A stretch of 64,000 bases of DNA from Shinella sp. UYSO24 (GCA_902167985.1 CABHNZ010000012.1:62001-126000); one strand, 5' to 3'; positions 48,671 to 58,106 are shown, counted from the first letter of the stretch. The notes: generated from the letters alone by a model not told the origin. A program made the numbers and translations.

Positions 48671-49591
48671 ATGGTATTTTCCTTCACCCGACGCGGATTT
48701 TTGTCCGCTGCCTTCGTCATTGCCGGTCTTTCATCGACCGTGCTTTTCTCCACGGGTCTGGGCGGCCAAGGCGTGGCTCTGGCGGCCGACAAGGCCAATC
48801 CGGATGCCAAGCGTATCGTGGCAATCGGCGGCACGGTGACGGAAATCCTCTATGATCTCGGCGCGCAGGACCGGATCGTAGCACGCGATTCGACCAGTTC
48901 CTATCCGCCGGAAGCCATGTCCAAGCCGGATGTCGGCTATATGCGGGCGCTCTCGCCGGAAGGCATTCTCGGGCAGAAGCCGGATCTGATCGTGATGGAG
49001 GAAGGTTCCGGCCCGCCGCCGGCCGTCGAAATCCTGAAAGCCAGCGAAGTGCCGGTCGCGGTCATTTCGACACCGCCGGACGTGAGCAAGATCGGCGACA
49101 AGATCCGCGCCGTCGGCAAGGCTGTCGGGCTCGAGGACAAGGCGGAAGCGCTGGCGAAAAAGACCGAGGACGGTCTGAAGGCGCTGGAAGCGCAGGTTGC
49201 CGCCATCAAGACGGAGAAGAAGAACGTGCTCTTCGTTCTTTCCGTTTCCAATGGAAGGCTGATGGCGGGCGGCAAGGATACGTCTGCCGATGCGATCATC
49301 GGGCTTGCGGGTGGCGCCAACGCTGCCGGCACGATCACCGGCTACAAGCCGCTTTCCGACGAGGCTGTCATCGCCGCCAAGCCGGATGTTATCCTGCAGA
49401 TGCAGGCTGTCGGCGATCATTCCGTCTCCGCCGAGCAGCTCTTCGCCATGCCTGCGATGCAGACGACGCCGGCTGCCGCCAACAAGGCGCGGGTGCAGAT
49501 GGACGGGCTTCTGCTTCTGGGGCTTGGCCCGCGGACGCCGGAAGCGGCCCGCAAGCTTGCGGCCTCGCTCTATCCCGGAGCGATCAACTGA
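48671..49591 (+). CDS. hmuT: Heme ABC transporter periplasmic binding protein HmuT
   Basis: The 306-residue protein has a twin-arginine-like signal (FTRRGFLSAAFVIAGLSSTV, residues 4-23) and a class III binding-protein fold: RIVAIGGTVTEILYDLGAQD, IVARDSTSSYPPEAM, then the long backbone helix around KTEDGLKALEAQVAAIK. HmuT delivers heme to HmuUV. The ATG at 48671 best places the signal peptide; in-frame ATG codons at 48635 and 48638 are possible. Its stop overlaps hmuU (TGATG). Confidence 0.92.
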   Translation: MVFSFTRRGFLSAAFVIAGLSSTVLFSTGLGGQGVALAADKANPDAKRIVAIGGTVTEILYDLGAQDRIVARDSTSSYPPEAMSKPDVGYMRALSPEGILGQKPDLIVMEEGSGPPPAVEILKASEVPVAVISTPPDVSKIGDKIRAVGKAVGLEDKAEALAKKTEDGLKALEAQVAAIKTEKKNVLFVLSVSNGRLMAGGKDTSADAIIGLAGGANAAGTITGYKPLSDEAVIAAKPDVILQMQAVGDHSVSAEQLFAMPAMQTTPAAANKARVQMDGLLLLGLGPRTPEAARKLAASLYPGAIN

Positions 49592-50691
49592 TGCTGAAGG
49601 CGCTCGCCATGCCGTTTCGCGCAGCAAGAGCGGGCGCTGAAGCCGGCGACCGTACGCAGCAGGGCGTGCTCGTCATGATCCTGCTTGCGCTTCTGCTCGT
49701 CGGTGCCTGCCTGATCTCGCTCGGCATCGGCCCGACCGGCGTCGGCCTGAAAGATCTCTGGGCCTATCTTACCGGCAATAGTGCAAGTCTCTCGACGCAG
49801 GAACGGGTCATTCTGGAAGCGGTGCGCCTGCCGCGCACGGCGCTCGGGCTGCTGGTCGGTGCAGGGCTTGCCGTCTCCGGCGCGATGATGCAGGGCCTGT
49901 TTCGCAATCCGCTGGCCGATCCCGGCATTGTCGGCGTCACCTCCGGTGCCGGTCTCTTTGCCGTGGCAGCGATCGTGCTGGGCAATGGCGCGCTCGGGTC
50001 GGTCGCGGCGCTGCTCGGGCAGGAATTCCTGCCGCTGATGGCGTTTCTCGGCGGGCTTTTGAACACCTGGGCACTTTATGTGATCGCCACCCGCGAGGGC
50101 CGCACCTCGACGACCGGGCTTATTCTCTCCGGCATCGCGATCGGGGCGCTTTCGGCAGCGATCATGGGGCTGCTGATCACCATGGCCGATGACCGGCAGC
50201 TGCGCGACATCACCTTCTGGAGCCTCGGCTCGCTCGGCGGCGCCACCTTTGCCCGCGTCATGTCGATCCTGCCTTTCGTTGCCTTCGTTCTCGCCATCAT
50301 TCCCTTCGTGGCGAAGGGGCTCGATGCGCTGGTGCTCGGTGATGCGGCGGCCTTCCATATGGGTATTCCGGTGCAGCGGCTGAAGCGGATCGTCATCGTG
50401 GCGGTTGCCGCGGCCTGTGGTTCGACGGTTGCGGTCGCCGGTTCGATCGGTTTCGTCGGCATCGTCGTGCCGCATCTTTTGCGGCTCGTGATCGGGCCGT
50501 CGCACCGCTTCCTTTTGCCGGGTTCGGCGCTTGGTGGTGGGGCGCTTCTGCTGATCGCCGATGCCGTGGCGCGGACCGTCGCGGCACCGGCGGAACTGCC
50601 GATCGGGGTGATTACCGCGCTTTTCGGCGCGCCCGTGTTTCTGTTCCTGCTGATCGGCCGAAACGGCATCAGCATGCGTGACCTGCCTTGA
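49591..50691 (+). CDS. hmuU: Heme ABC transporter permease HmuU
   Basis: The 366-residue FecCD/BtuC-type permease has about ten membrane helices. Family segments are VILEAVRLPRTALGLLVGAG, AVSGAMMQGLFRNPLADPGI and the cytoplasmic coupling loop FVGIVVPHLLRLVIGPSHR. The start overlaps the hmuT stop by one base. It works with HmuT and HmuV as a type II importer. The gene is intact. Confidence 0.93.
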   Translation: MLKALAMPFRAARAGAEAGDRTQQGVLVMILLALLLVGACLISLGIGPTGVGLKDLWAYLTGNSASLSTQERVILEAVRLPRTALGLLVGAGLAVSGAMMQGLFRNPLADPGIVGVTSGAGLFAVAAIVLGNGALGSVAALLGQEFLPLMAFLGGLLNTWALYVIATREGRTSTTGLILSGIAIGALSAAIMGLLITMADDRQLRDITFWSLGSLGGATFARVMSILPFVAFVLAIIPFVAKGLDALVLGDAAAFHMGIPVQRLKRIVIVAVAAACGSTVAVAGSIGFVGIVVPHLLRLVIGPSHRFLLPGSALGGGALLLIADAVARTVAAPAELPIGVITALFGAPVFLFLLIGRNGISMRDLP

Positions 50692-50717
50692 ACCTCTAAC
50701 TGGCGAAGGAATGACCG

Positions 50718-51500
50718 ATGATCCGTGCCGATAACATCACCGTTTCCCGCTCCGGGCGAAAGCTCCTCGACACTGTCGGCGTGACGCTGGAGGCGGGCCT
50801 GTTCACCGTGATCGTCGGGCCGAACGGGGCGGGCAAATCGACGCTGATGAAGGTTCTCTCGGGCGAGCTTCTGCCCGATGCGGGCGAGGTCTCCTATTAT
50901 GGTGTCAGCGCCGGGCTCTGCCAGCCGGCCGAACTTGCCAAGCGCCGCGCGGTGCTGCCGCAGGCCACACAACTGGCCTTTCCCTTTACCGCGCTTGAAA
51001 TCGCAAGGATGGGGGCGGTCGCGCAAGGCGCTCTCAACCCGACCGAAGAGGGCCGCAAGGCGCTTTCCCGCGTCGGCCTGCGCGGTTTCGAAAGCCGGCC
51101 CTATCCCTCGCTCTCCGGGGGCGAGCAGCAGCGCGTGCAGTTTGCCCGGGCGCTGGCGCAGGTGCCGAAGCCGGTGGTGGATGGCGTGCCGCGGGCGCTC
51201 TTCCTTGATGAACCGACTGCCAGCCTCGATCTCGGGCATCAGATCTCGGTTCTCGAAACGGCACGGGATTTTGCCAGCGGCGGCGGCATGGTTCTCGCCA
51301 TTCTCCACGACCTCAATCTGGCGGCCGAATTTGCCGATCATCTCGTCGTCCTGAACAATGGACGCGTGGTGGCCGAGGGGCCGTGCGCGGAGACCGTCAA
51401 TGACGGGATCATCGCCTCGGTCTATGGCATTGCCGGTGCCGTCGGGCGGCTGCCGGCCGGGCATATTCCGTATGTGCTGCCGCAATCGCGGCATCGCTGA
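50718..51500 (+). CDS. hmuV: Heme ABC transporter ATPase HmuV
   Basis: The 260-residue ATPase has Walker A GPNGAGKSTLMK (about residues 35-46), signature LSGGEQQRVQFAR, Walker B ALFLDEPTASLD, and the switch histidine in AILHDLNLAAEF. It lies 26 bases after hmuU and completes the transporter. The gene is intact. No gene continues the operon: the next frames are on the opposite strand. Confidence 0.94.
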   Translation: MIRADNITVSRSGRKLLDTVGVTLEAGLFTVIVGPNGAGKSTLMKVLSGELLPDAGEVSYYGVSAGLCQPAELAKRRAVLPQATQLAFPFTALEIARMGAVAQGALNPTEEGRKALSRVGLRGFESRPYPSLSGGEQQRVQFARALAQVPKPVVDGVPRALFLDEPTASLDLGHQISVLETARDFASGGGMVLAILHDLNLAAEFADHLVVLNNGRVVAEGPCAETVNDGIIASVYGIAGAVGRLPAGHIPYVLPQSRHR

Positions 51501-51526
51501 TCTTTCTGGTCAGGCGCCCGGTCTTC

Positions 51527-51882
51527 CTAATTATTGGGTCTCGTGAGCATGAAGATCGCCGGCGCGATCATCAGCGCGGCCACAAGTGCGGCCAGCCATG
51601 CGGGCGGATGCGAGCCGAACCAGAAGCCGATATAGCTCAGCGTCATCAGTGAAATCGCGGTGATCTTGGCGCGTTTCGAGATGGCGCCGCGCTCCCGCCA
51701 GTTTTGAGCGGCGGGCCGAAGGTCTTGTGGTTCATCAGCCATGCCTCGAGCTTGGGCGAGGAGCGCGCAAAGCAGCCGACCGCCAGAAGCAGAAACGGTG
51801 TCGTCGGCAGGATCGGCAGGAATGCGCCGATCACGCCGAGCGCGACGAAGAACCAGCCGAGGATCAGAAAGACGAGACGCAT
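51527..51882 (-). CDS. DUF454/YbaN family inner-membrane protein (frame broken once)
   Basis: Repaired length is about 118 residues. An N-terminal helix ([20 protein letters not shown]) and the family motif [20 protein letters not shown] are followed by [16 protein letters not shown], then two more helices. A base is missing in a run of four T at 51702-51705. It is convergent with hmuV. YbaN-like proteins are small membrane proteins of unknown role. Confidence 0.8.
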
Positions 51883-51903
51883 CGGCCACCTTTTTCATGT
51901 CAG

Positions 51904-52227
51904 TCAGGAAAGCAGCTTAAGTCCATGTTTGCGAACGATGTCCAGCAATTTCAGTGCTGGTCCACTCGGACGTTTGGCGCCACTTTCCCACTTCTGCACG
52001 GTGGATTCGCTAGTGTTGAGATAGCGGGCAAAGACCGGCTGGCTGACGCGATTTTCCTCGCGCAGGGATTTGATTTCCTGCGGAGACAGGGTCTCCGGGC
52101 CGGTAAGGCAAGACGCGTCAAAGGTGCGGAGCGTCTCCTTGTCGATCGTGCCGGCTTCATACATGCCCTCGACAGCGCTGTGGATCGCCTCGAACGCGTC
52201 GCTCTTGAATTTTCGCCTCGTCGTCAT
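51904..52227 (-). CDS. HigA/XRE-type antitoxin
   Basis: The 107-residue protein ends in a helix-turn-helix (EENRVSQPVFARYLNTSEST, VQKWESGAKRPSGPALKLLD, about residues 57-96). Such antitoxins, placed after a RelE-type toxin, neutralise it and repress the operon. It overlaps the toxin stop by four bases (ATGA). A palindrome before the toxin gene is a probable operator. Confidence 0.85.
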   Translation of the reverse strand: MTTRRKFKSDAFEAIHSAVEGMYEAGTIDKETLRTFDASCLTGPETLSPQEIKSLREENRVSQPVFARYLNTSESTVQKWESGAKRPSGPALKLLDIVRKHGLKLLS

Positions 52228-52577
52228 TCGACAATCTCCACCAGTGCGCCTGCCGCCAATTCTTTCGCCAGTTCGTCCTTCGTTTTCTGACGATAGAGAT
52301 CCGCCAGCCTCCGAAACGCCATCAGTTCGTCTTCCTCGATATTGGCGCGATCCTGCTTGGCGAAGAGATAGGCGTAGACCCAGAATTCACCAGCCTTCGC
52401 AAGAATGATCGAACGGTGCCGGTTCTCGTTCAGCCGCTTCTTGAAGACGCCGCCACCAAGATCTTCCGCCTGTCCGCGCTCCACCTGCCGGGTCGCCTCG
52501 ATCAGGGCGCGGTCGGATATCCTCGCCTTGCGCGCGGCCTTGGCAAACCAGGAGGTCTTGAAGATGCGCAGCGTCAT
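52224..52577 (-). CDS. RelE/HigB-type toxin
   Basis: The 117-residue basic protein matches the RelE/ParE superfamily subgroup paired with XRE antitoxins: FKTSWFAKAARKARISDRAL, EATRQVERGQAEDLGGGVFK, KRLNENRHRSIILAKAGEFW and VYAYLFAKQDRANIEEDEL. HigB-like toxins cut mRNA on ribosomes. Order toxin then antitoxin is the hig type. It is the third toxin-antitoxin module in the window. The gene appears intact. Confidence 0.85.
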   Translation of the reverse strand: MTLRIFKTSWFAKAARKARISDRALIEATRQVERGQAEDLGGGVFKKRLNENRHRSIILAKAGEFWVYAYLFAKQDRANIEEDELMAFRRLADLYRQKTKDELAKELAAGALVEIVE

Positions 52578-52586
52578 GTCTCATGG

Positions 52587-52601
52587 TAGCACTTGGTGCT
52601 A
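52587..52601. promoter_or_regulatory. Palindromic operator candidate before the HigBA-type module
   Basis: TAGCAC and GTGCTA on the minus strand flank CAA (plus-strand spacer TTG). The 15-bp perfect palindrome lies nine bases from the toxin start, where an XRE antitoxin would repress. A run of seven T lies just beyond it on plus. Confidence 0.55.
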
Positions 52602-52692
52602 TTTTTTTCAATCGCCGGATCTTGCCTTGCGTCACTGGCTTTTCCGGTCATCCCCGTTATAGTGCGGCCAACTTCAGCAACCTCAGGGAGCG

Positions 52693-53685
52693 ATGATGTC
52701 GAAGAAGAAAGTGCTTGTCGTCGGTGGAGCAGGGTATATCGGCTCCCATACGTGTCTGGTGCTGGCGGAAAAGGGCTATGAGCCCGTCGTCTTCGACAAC
52801 CTTTCCAACGGGCACGCGGAATTCGTCCGCTGGGGCGAGCTGGAACAGGGCGATATCCGCGATCGCGCCCGGCTGGACGAGGTGTTTGCCAAGCACAAGC
52901 CCGAGGCTGTCCTGCATTTCGCGGCTCTGATCGAAGTCGGTGAATCGGTCAAAAACCCGGTCGGCTTCTACGACAACAATGTCGTCGGCGCGCTGACGCT
53001 TCTGTCGGCGGCGATGGCAGCGGGCGTGAAGGCCTTCGTCTTCTCCTCCACCTGCGCCACCTATGGTCTGCCCGACCGCGTGCCGATGGACGAGACGCAT
53101 AAGCAGGCGCCGATCAACCCTTATGGCCGTACCAAATATATCATCGAGCAGGCGCTCAAGGATTTCAGCGACTATCAGGGGTTGAAATCGGTGATGCTGC
53201 GCTATTTCAACGCCGCCGGTGCCGATTTCGAGGGCCGGATCGGCGAGTGGCATACGCCCGAGACCCATGCCATTCCGCTGGCGATCGAGGCCGCCCTTGG
53301 CCGCCGTCAGGGCTTCAAGGTCTTCGGCGACGATTACGATACGCGCGACGGCACCTGCGTGCGCGACTATATCCACATTCTCGACCTTGCCGACGCGCAT
53401 GTGCGCGCCGTCGACTATCTGCTGGCCGGTGGCGAGACCGTCGAACTCAATCTTGGTACGGGCACCGGCACGACGGTGAAGGAACTGCTCAGCGCCATCT
53501 CGGATGTCTCGGGCAAGCCTTTCCCGGTCGAATATGTCGGGCGTCGCGAAGGGGATTCCACCTCACTGGTTGCCAATAACGACAAGGCGCGGGCCGTGCT
53601 CGGCTGGGAGCCGCAATATACGCTGCACGATATCATTCGCTCCGCCTGGGACTGGCATTCGCGCAGCAACCACGTAACAAACTGA
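52693..53685 (+). CDS. galE: UDP-glucose 4-epimerase (GalE/ExoB)
   Basis: The 330-residue short-chain dehydrogenase has the NAD motif VVGGAGYIGSHTCLVL, the serine/threonine region FVFSSTCATYG, and the catalytic Y-x3-K in INPYGRTKYIIEQ (about residue 150). It makes UDP-galactose; in rhizobia this enzyme (exoB) feeds exopolysaccharide and LPS. It stands alone, divergent from the HigBA-type module. The ATG at 52693 follows AGGGAG. Confidence 0.92.
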   Translation: MMSKKKVLVVGGAGYIGSHTCLVLAEKGYEPVVFDNLSNGHAEFVRWGELEQGDIRDRARLDEVFAKHKPEAVLHFAALIEVGESVKNPVGFYDNNVVGALTLLSAAMAAGVKAFVFSSTCATYGLPDRVPMDETHKQAPINPYGRTKYIIEQALKDFSDYQGLKSVMLRYFNAAGADFEGRIGEWHTPETHAIPLAIEAALGRRQGFKVFGDDYDTRDGTCVRDYIHILDLADAHVRAVDYLLAGGETVELNLGTGTGTTVKELLSAISDVSGKPFPVEYVGRREGDSTSLVANNDKARAVLGWEPQYTLHDIIRSAWDWHSRSNHVTN

Positions 53686-53732
53686 AATACCGCATAAAGA
53701 CTGCAGATATATCGCATACAGGGACTGACAGA

Positions 53733-54128
53733 ATGGCAAAGATGGTTCACTCGATGATCCGGGTGCTCGAAGAGGCGCGCTCCGTCGATTTCTACGACAA
53801 GGCGTTCGGGCTCAAGGTCGCATCGCGCGTACCGTTCGACGGGTTCACGCTGATCTATCTTGCCAATCCCGAGACCGGGTTCGAGCTGGAACTCACCGTC
53901 AATGCCGGCCGCACCGAGCCCTATACTCTCGGTGACGGCTATGGCCATCTGGCCGTGACCGTCGACGATATCGCGGCGGAATATGCGCGGTTCACCGAAC
54001 TCGGCCTCACCGTCGGCAAGCTTGTCGAAATGCCGCATGACGGAAAGCCGTTTGCGCGCTTCTTCTTCGTGGCCGATCCGGATGGCTACAAGACAGAAGT
54101 CATCCAGCGCGGCGGCCGGTTCGCTTAA
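53733..54128 (+). CDS. Glyoxalase I-like VOC protein
   Basis: The 131-residue VOC protein has [20 protein letters not shown] at the start, then [31 protein letters not shown] and [19 protein letters not shown]. The metal-ligand pattern (H at about 6, E about 50, H about 73, E about 124) fits lactoylglutathione lyase, which detoxifies methylglyoxal. It ends 10 bases before ung, so the two may be co-transcribed. Confidence 0.82.
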   Translation: MAKMVHSMIRVLEEARSVDFYDKAFGLKVASRVPFDGFTLIYLANPETGFELELTVNAGRTEPYTLGDGYGHLAVTVDDIAAEYARFTELGLTVGKLVEMPHDGKPFARFFFVADPDGYKTEVIQRGGRFA

Positions 54129-54138
54129 GGACGGGATC

Positions 54139-54834
54139 ATGGCGGAAGGCGATATCAAGCTCGAGGAAACCTGGAAATTCGCGCTCGAAGGCGAGTTTGC
54201 AGATCCCTATATGGCGCAGCTGCGCAAGTTCCTGGTGGCCGAGAAACAGGCCGGCAAGCGGATCTTTCCGAAGGGTTCGGAATATTTTCGTGCGCTCGAC
54301 CTCACCCCGCTCGACGAGGTGAAGGTGGTGATCCTGGGCCAGGACCCCTATCACGGCGCGGGGCAGGCGCATGGGCTGTGCTTTTCGGTAAAGCCCGGTG
54401 TGCGGACCCCGCCGTCGCTCGTCAATATTTACAAGGAGTTGCAGAGCGATCTCGGCATTCCGCCGGCCAAGCACGGCTTTCTCGAAAGCTGGGCAGAGCA
54501 GGGCGTGCTTTTGCTCAACAGCGTTCTGACCGTCGAAGAGGGGCAGGCCGCGGCGCATCAGGGGCAGGGCTGGGAGCGGTTCACCGATGCCGTCATCCGT
54601 ACCGTCAACGAGGAATGCGACGGCGTCGTCTTCATCCTCTGGGGTTCCTATGCGCAGAAGAAGGCCGCTTTTGTCGATCAGGAAAGGCATCTGGTGCTGA
54701 AGGCGCCGCATCCGTCGCCGCTTTCGGCGCATAACGGCTTTTTCGGCTCCAAGCCGTTTTCGCAGACGAATGCCTATCTCGACGAGCATGGCATGGGCGC
54801 GATCGACTGGCGCCTGCCCGAAAACGTCGAATGA
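54139..54834 (+). CDS. ung: Uracil-DNA glycosylase
   Basis: Ung removes uracil from DNA. The 231-residue family 1 enzyme has the water-activating motif GQDPYHG (D69) and the minor-groove loop HPSPLS (H at about 191), with [10 protein letters not shown] between. The ATG at 54139 gives the usual start; upstream codons in the same frame lie inside the glyoxalase gene. The gene is intact. Confidence 0.95.
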   Translation: MAEGDIKLEETWKFALEGEFADPYMAQLRKFLVAEKQAGKRIFPKGSEYFRALDLTPLDEVKVVILGQDPYHGAGQAHGLCFSVKPGVRTPPSLVNIYKELQSDLGIPPAKHGFLESWAEQGVLLLNSVLTVEEGQAAAHQGQGWERFTDAVIRTVNEECDGVVFILWGSYAQKKAAFVDQERHLVLKAPHPSPLSAHNGFFGSKPFSQTNAYLDEHGMGAIDWRLPENVE

Positions 54835-54976
54835 GTGAACGACTTTAATTGATCGTCTCCATTGAGTGAACAATCCGTTCCGGTTCGTCTGTCTATCCAA
54901 GACGGCCGGGATGGATCAGATATATCCCCAGAACAACGGCTCACGAACGAGCCGAGCCAGCCAAGGGGTTGTCAAA

Positions 54977-55906
54977 ATGCTCAATCAGATCAAAGGTCTG
55001 CACCACGTCACGTCGATGGCCGGCAGTGCATCGCAGAACAATAAATTCTTCACCGATACGCTCGGCCTGCGCCGGGTTAAGAAGACCGTCAATTTCGACG
55101 CGCCCGATGTCTATCACCTCTATTACGGTGATGAACTCGGCACGCCCGGCTCGGTCATGACCTATTTCCCGTTCCCACATATCGCCAAGGGCCGTCCCGG
55201 CACCGGCGAGGTCGGCACCACCGTCTTCTCCGTGCCGCAGGGCACGCTCTCCTACTGGAGCGATCGTCTCGGCAAGGCCGGCGTCGACGGGTTGAAGGCC
55301 GATGAAGCCTTCGGCGAGAAGCGCCTGCATTTCGCCGGCCCGGATGGTGACGGTTTTGCGCTGGTCGAGGTCAAGGATGATGCGCGTGCCGCATGGACCG
55401 GCAATGGCGTCGGCGCCGATGAGGCGATCCGCGGCTTCCATTCCGCTTCGCTTCGTCTTCGCGACGAAGGGGCGACCGGCGAACTCCTCTCCTTCATGGG
55501 CTATGAGAAGGTCGACGAGAAGGATGGCGTGTTGCGCTTCGGCATTCCGGGCGGCAACGGTGCCGATTTCATCGATGTCGAGACGATGCCGAATATCTCT
55601 GGCGCACGTCTGGGCGCCGGTTCGGTGCATCACATCGCCTTTGCCGTTGAAAACCGCGCCAAGCAGCTCGAAGTGCGCAAGGCGCTGATGGATACGGGCT
55701 ATCAGGTCACGCCGGTGATCGACCGCGACTATTTCTGGGCGATCTATTTCCGCACGCCGGGCGGTGTCCTGTTCGAGATCGCGACCAACGAGCCGGGCTT
55801 CGATCGCGATGAAGATACAGCACATCTGGGCGAGGCCCTGAAGCTGCCGACCCAGCACGAGCATCTGCGCAAGCAGCTCGAAGAACATCTGGAACCGATC
55901 GCCTAA
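54977..55906 (+). CDS. Ring-cleaving dioxygenase, MhqO-like VOC protein
   Basis: The 309-residue protein has two VOC modules. The first starts KGLHHVTSMAGSASQNNKFF and the second GFHSASLRLRDEGATGELLS. The third metal region GSVHHIAFAVENR and the ligand E in GGVLFEIATNEPGF are present. MhqO-type enzymes cleave hydroquinones. The partner gene downstream encodes an MhqD-like hydrolase, the same pairing known in quinone-resistance operons of Bacillus. The ATG at 54977 starts just before the first module. Confidence 0.82.
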   Translation: MLNQIKGLHHVTSMAGSASQNNKFFTDTLGLRRVKKTVNFDAPDVYHLYYGDELGTPGSVMTYFPFPHIAKGRPGTGEVGTTVFSVPQGTLSYWSDRLGKAGVDGLKADEAFGEKRLHFAGPDGDGFALVEVKDDARAAWTGNGVGADEAIRGFHSASLRLRDEGATGELLSFMGYEKVDEKDGVLRFGIPGGNGADFIDVETMPNISGARLGAGSVHHIAFAVENRAKQLEVRKALMDTGYQVTPVIDRDYFWAIYFRTPGGVLFEIATNEPGFDRDEDTAHLGEALKLPTQHEHLRKQLEEHLEPIA

Positions 55907-55931
55907 AAGCGTTGCGATCAGGAGAAATACG

Positions 55932-56572
55932 ATGAGTTACGACAGTTATCTGCACCGGGCGCGGCCCGGTGCGCCGGGTGCGCCGATCCTGTTTGCCTTT
56001 CACGGCACGGGCGGCGACGAGAACCAGTTCTTCGATTTCACCGGCCGGCTCCTGCCGGGCGCGGCGATCATCTCGCCGCGCGGCGATGTTTCCGAACATG
56101 GGGCCGCCCGCTTCTTCCGCCGCACGGCGGAGGGCGTCTATGATTTTGCCGATCTGAAGCGCGCGACCGAGAAGATGCGGGATTTCGTCACCGCCAATCG
56201 CGATCGCTACGAAAGCTCCACCGTGATCGGGCTCGGCTTTTCCAATGGCGCGAATATTCTCGCCAATGTGATGATCGAACATCCCGGTCTCTTCGAGGCG
56301 GGCGTCTGATGCATCCGCTCATTCCGTTCACGCCGGAGGACCGGACGGGAGGTGAGCCGGCGCCTGCTCCCGGTCATGTGCTGATCACCGCCGGCGAGCG
56401 GGATCCGATCTGCCCGGTGCCGATGACGAAGGCGCTCGGTGACTATTTCAAGCGCCAGGGCGATCAGGTGGTGCTCGACTGGCATCCGGGCGGGCATGAG
56501 ATCCGCGGCAACGAGATCGAGGCGATCAAGACGTTTCTCGCCCCTTATGGCGGGTTTCAGGGCGCGCTCTGA
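55932..56572 (+). CDS. MhqD-like phospholipase/carboxylesterase (frame broken once)
   Basis: Repaired length is 213 residues. This alpha/beta hydrolase has FAFHGTGGDENQF (oxyanion loop), the nucleophile in IGLGFSNGANILAN (about residue 107), the aspartate in ITAGERDPICPVP and the histidine in HPGGHEIRGNE. One base is missing near 56305-56306; repair gives FEAGVLMHPLIPF. Unrepaired, two half-proteins result, joined by an ATG overlap that mimics two genes. It follows the dioxygenase by 25 bases. Confidence 0.85.
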
Positions 56573-56678
56573 GCGGTTTTGAAGCGCTCCCGGTTTTGCG
56601 GGTTGCGATCGTGCCGGATGATGCCGATAGTGGTGTCATTCGGGCACGATCCGATCCTGCTCAAACCGGGAGGCTTTG

Positions 56679-58106
56679 ATGAGCAATCATCTGAAATTCT
56701 TCATCGACGGGGCATGGGTCGATCCTGTCATCCCCGTCGCACTCGACGTCATCGATCCCTCGACCGAGGAGGCCTATACGCAGATCGCGCTGGGCTCCAA
56801 AGCGGATGTCGACAAGGCGGTGGCGGCGGCGAAGACCGCTTTCGAGAGCTTTTCGCAATGGCCGCATTCCGAGCGGCTGGCGCTTCTGAAGCGCATTCTG
56901 GAAGAATATAACAATCGTTACGAGGATATCGCGCAGGCGGTGTCACGCGAAATGGGAGCGCCCATCGCCTTTGCGCGCGACAGCCAGGTGGCGGCGGGGC
57001 AGGGGCATCTTGGCGCGACGATCGCGGCGATGGAGACCTATCAGTTCACCGAGAGGCGCGGCACGACGACCGTCGTCAAGGAGCCGATCGGCGTCTGCGC
57101 GCTGATCACGCCGTGGAACTGGCCGCTCAACCAGATCACCTGCAAGGTGGGGCCGGCGATTGCGGCCGGCTGCACGATGGTGCTGAAGCCCTCCGAGATC
57201 GCGCCGATCTCGGGCATTATCTTTGCCGAGGTGATGGAGGCGGCGGGTGTGCCGAAGGGCGTGTTCAACATGGTGAGCGGCACCGGTCCGGATGTCGGTC
57301 AGGTCATGGCGGGGCATCCGGATGTGGACATGGTGTCGTTTACCGGCTCGACGCGGGCCGGCATCATCGTGGCGAAGACCGCCGCCGACACGGTGAAGCG
57401 GGTGGCGCAGGAGCTTGGCGGCAAATCGGCCAATATCATCCTCGACGATGCGGATCTTTCCTCTGCCGTTTCTCAAGGTGTGACGGCCTGCTTCGGCAAT
57501 TCCGGCCAGTCCTGCGATGCGCCGACGCGCATGCTCGTGCCGCGGGCCTGGCATGACGAGGCCTTGTCGATTGCCAAGGTGGCGGCGGAAAAGGTGACGA
57601 CCGGCGATCCGCGCTCTGAGGGTACGGATCTCGGTCCGGTCGTCAGCCAGATCCAGTTCGACAAGATCCAGCGGCTGATCGAGGCAGGCATTGCCGAGGG
57701 CGCGACGCTCGTGACCGGCGGGCCGGGGCGGCCGGAAAATCTCAATCGTGGCTATTACATCCGCCCGACGATTTTCGGCGATGTGACGAATGACATGACG
57801 ATCGCCCGCGAGGAAATCTTTGGGCCGGTCCTGTCGATCCTGCCCTATGACACGGAAGAACAGGCGGTCTCGATTGCCAATGACACGCTCTACGGGCTCG
57901 CCGCCTATATCCAGTCCGGCAATATCGCGCGGGCGCGCAAGGTGGCGGCGCGGATGCGGGCGGGGTCGGTCTATATCAACTATCCGGAATGGGATCTCGT
58001 TGCGCCCTTCGGCGGCTACAAGCAGTCGGGCAATGGTCGAGAGTATGCCGATTGGGGCATTCACGACTTTCTGGAGATCAAGGGGATCGTCGGCTACGGC
58101 GATTGA
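56679..58106 (+). CDS. NAD(P)-dependent aldehyde dehydrogenase
   Basis: The 475-residue protein has the ALDH motifs PWNWPLNQITCKVGPAIAAG (active-site N), FTGSTRAGI, the general base in QELGGKSANIIL (about residue 247) and the nucleophile in GNSGQSCDAPTRMLV (C at about 281). The ATG at 56679 follows GGGAGG. Its position after the mhqO/mhqD-like pair suggests a role in detoxifying aldehydes, but a gap of about 105 bases leaves co-transcription open. Substrate unknown. Confidence 0.88.
   Translation: MSNHLKFFIDGAWVDPVIPVALDVIDPSTEEAYTQIALGSKADVDKAVAAAKTAFESFSQWPHSERLALLKRILEEYNNRYEDIAQAVSREMGAPIAFARDSQVAAGQGHLGATIAAMETYQFTERRGTTTVVKEPIGVCALITPWNWPLNQITCKVGPAIAAGCTMVLKPSEIAPISGIIFAEVMEAAGVPKGVFNMVSGTGPDVGQVMAGHPDVDMVSFTGSTRAGIIVAKTAADTVKRVAQELGGKSANIILDDADLSSAVSQGVTACFGNSGQSCDAPTRMLVPRAWHDEALSIAKVAAEKVTTGDPRSEGTDLGPVVSQIQFDKIQRLIEAGIAEGATLVTGGPGRPENLNRGYYIRPTIFGDVTNDMTIAREEIFGPVLSILPYDTEEQAVSIANDTLYGLAAYIQSGNIARARKVAARMRAGSVYINYPEWDLVAPFGGYKQSGNGREYADWGIHDFLEIKGIVGYGD

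Noticed and set aside
55932-56572. Two separate small hydrolase genes joined by an ATG overlap at 56309
   Set aside because: The nucleophile is in the first half and the aspartate and histidine in the second; only the joined protein makes a complete alpha/beta hydrolase.
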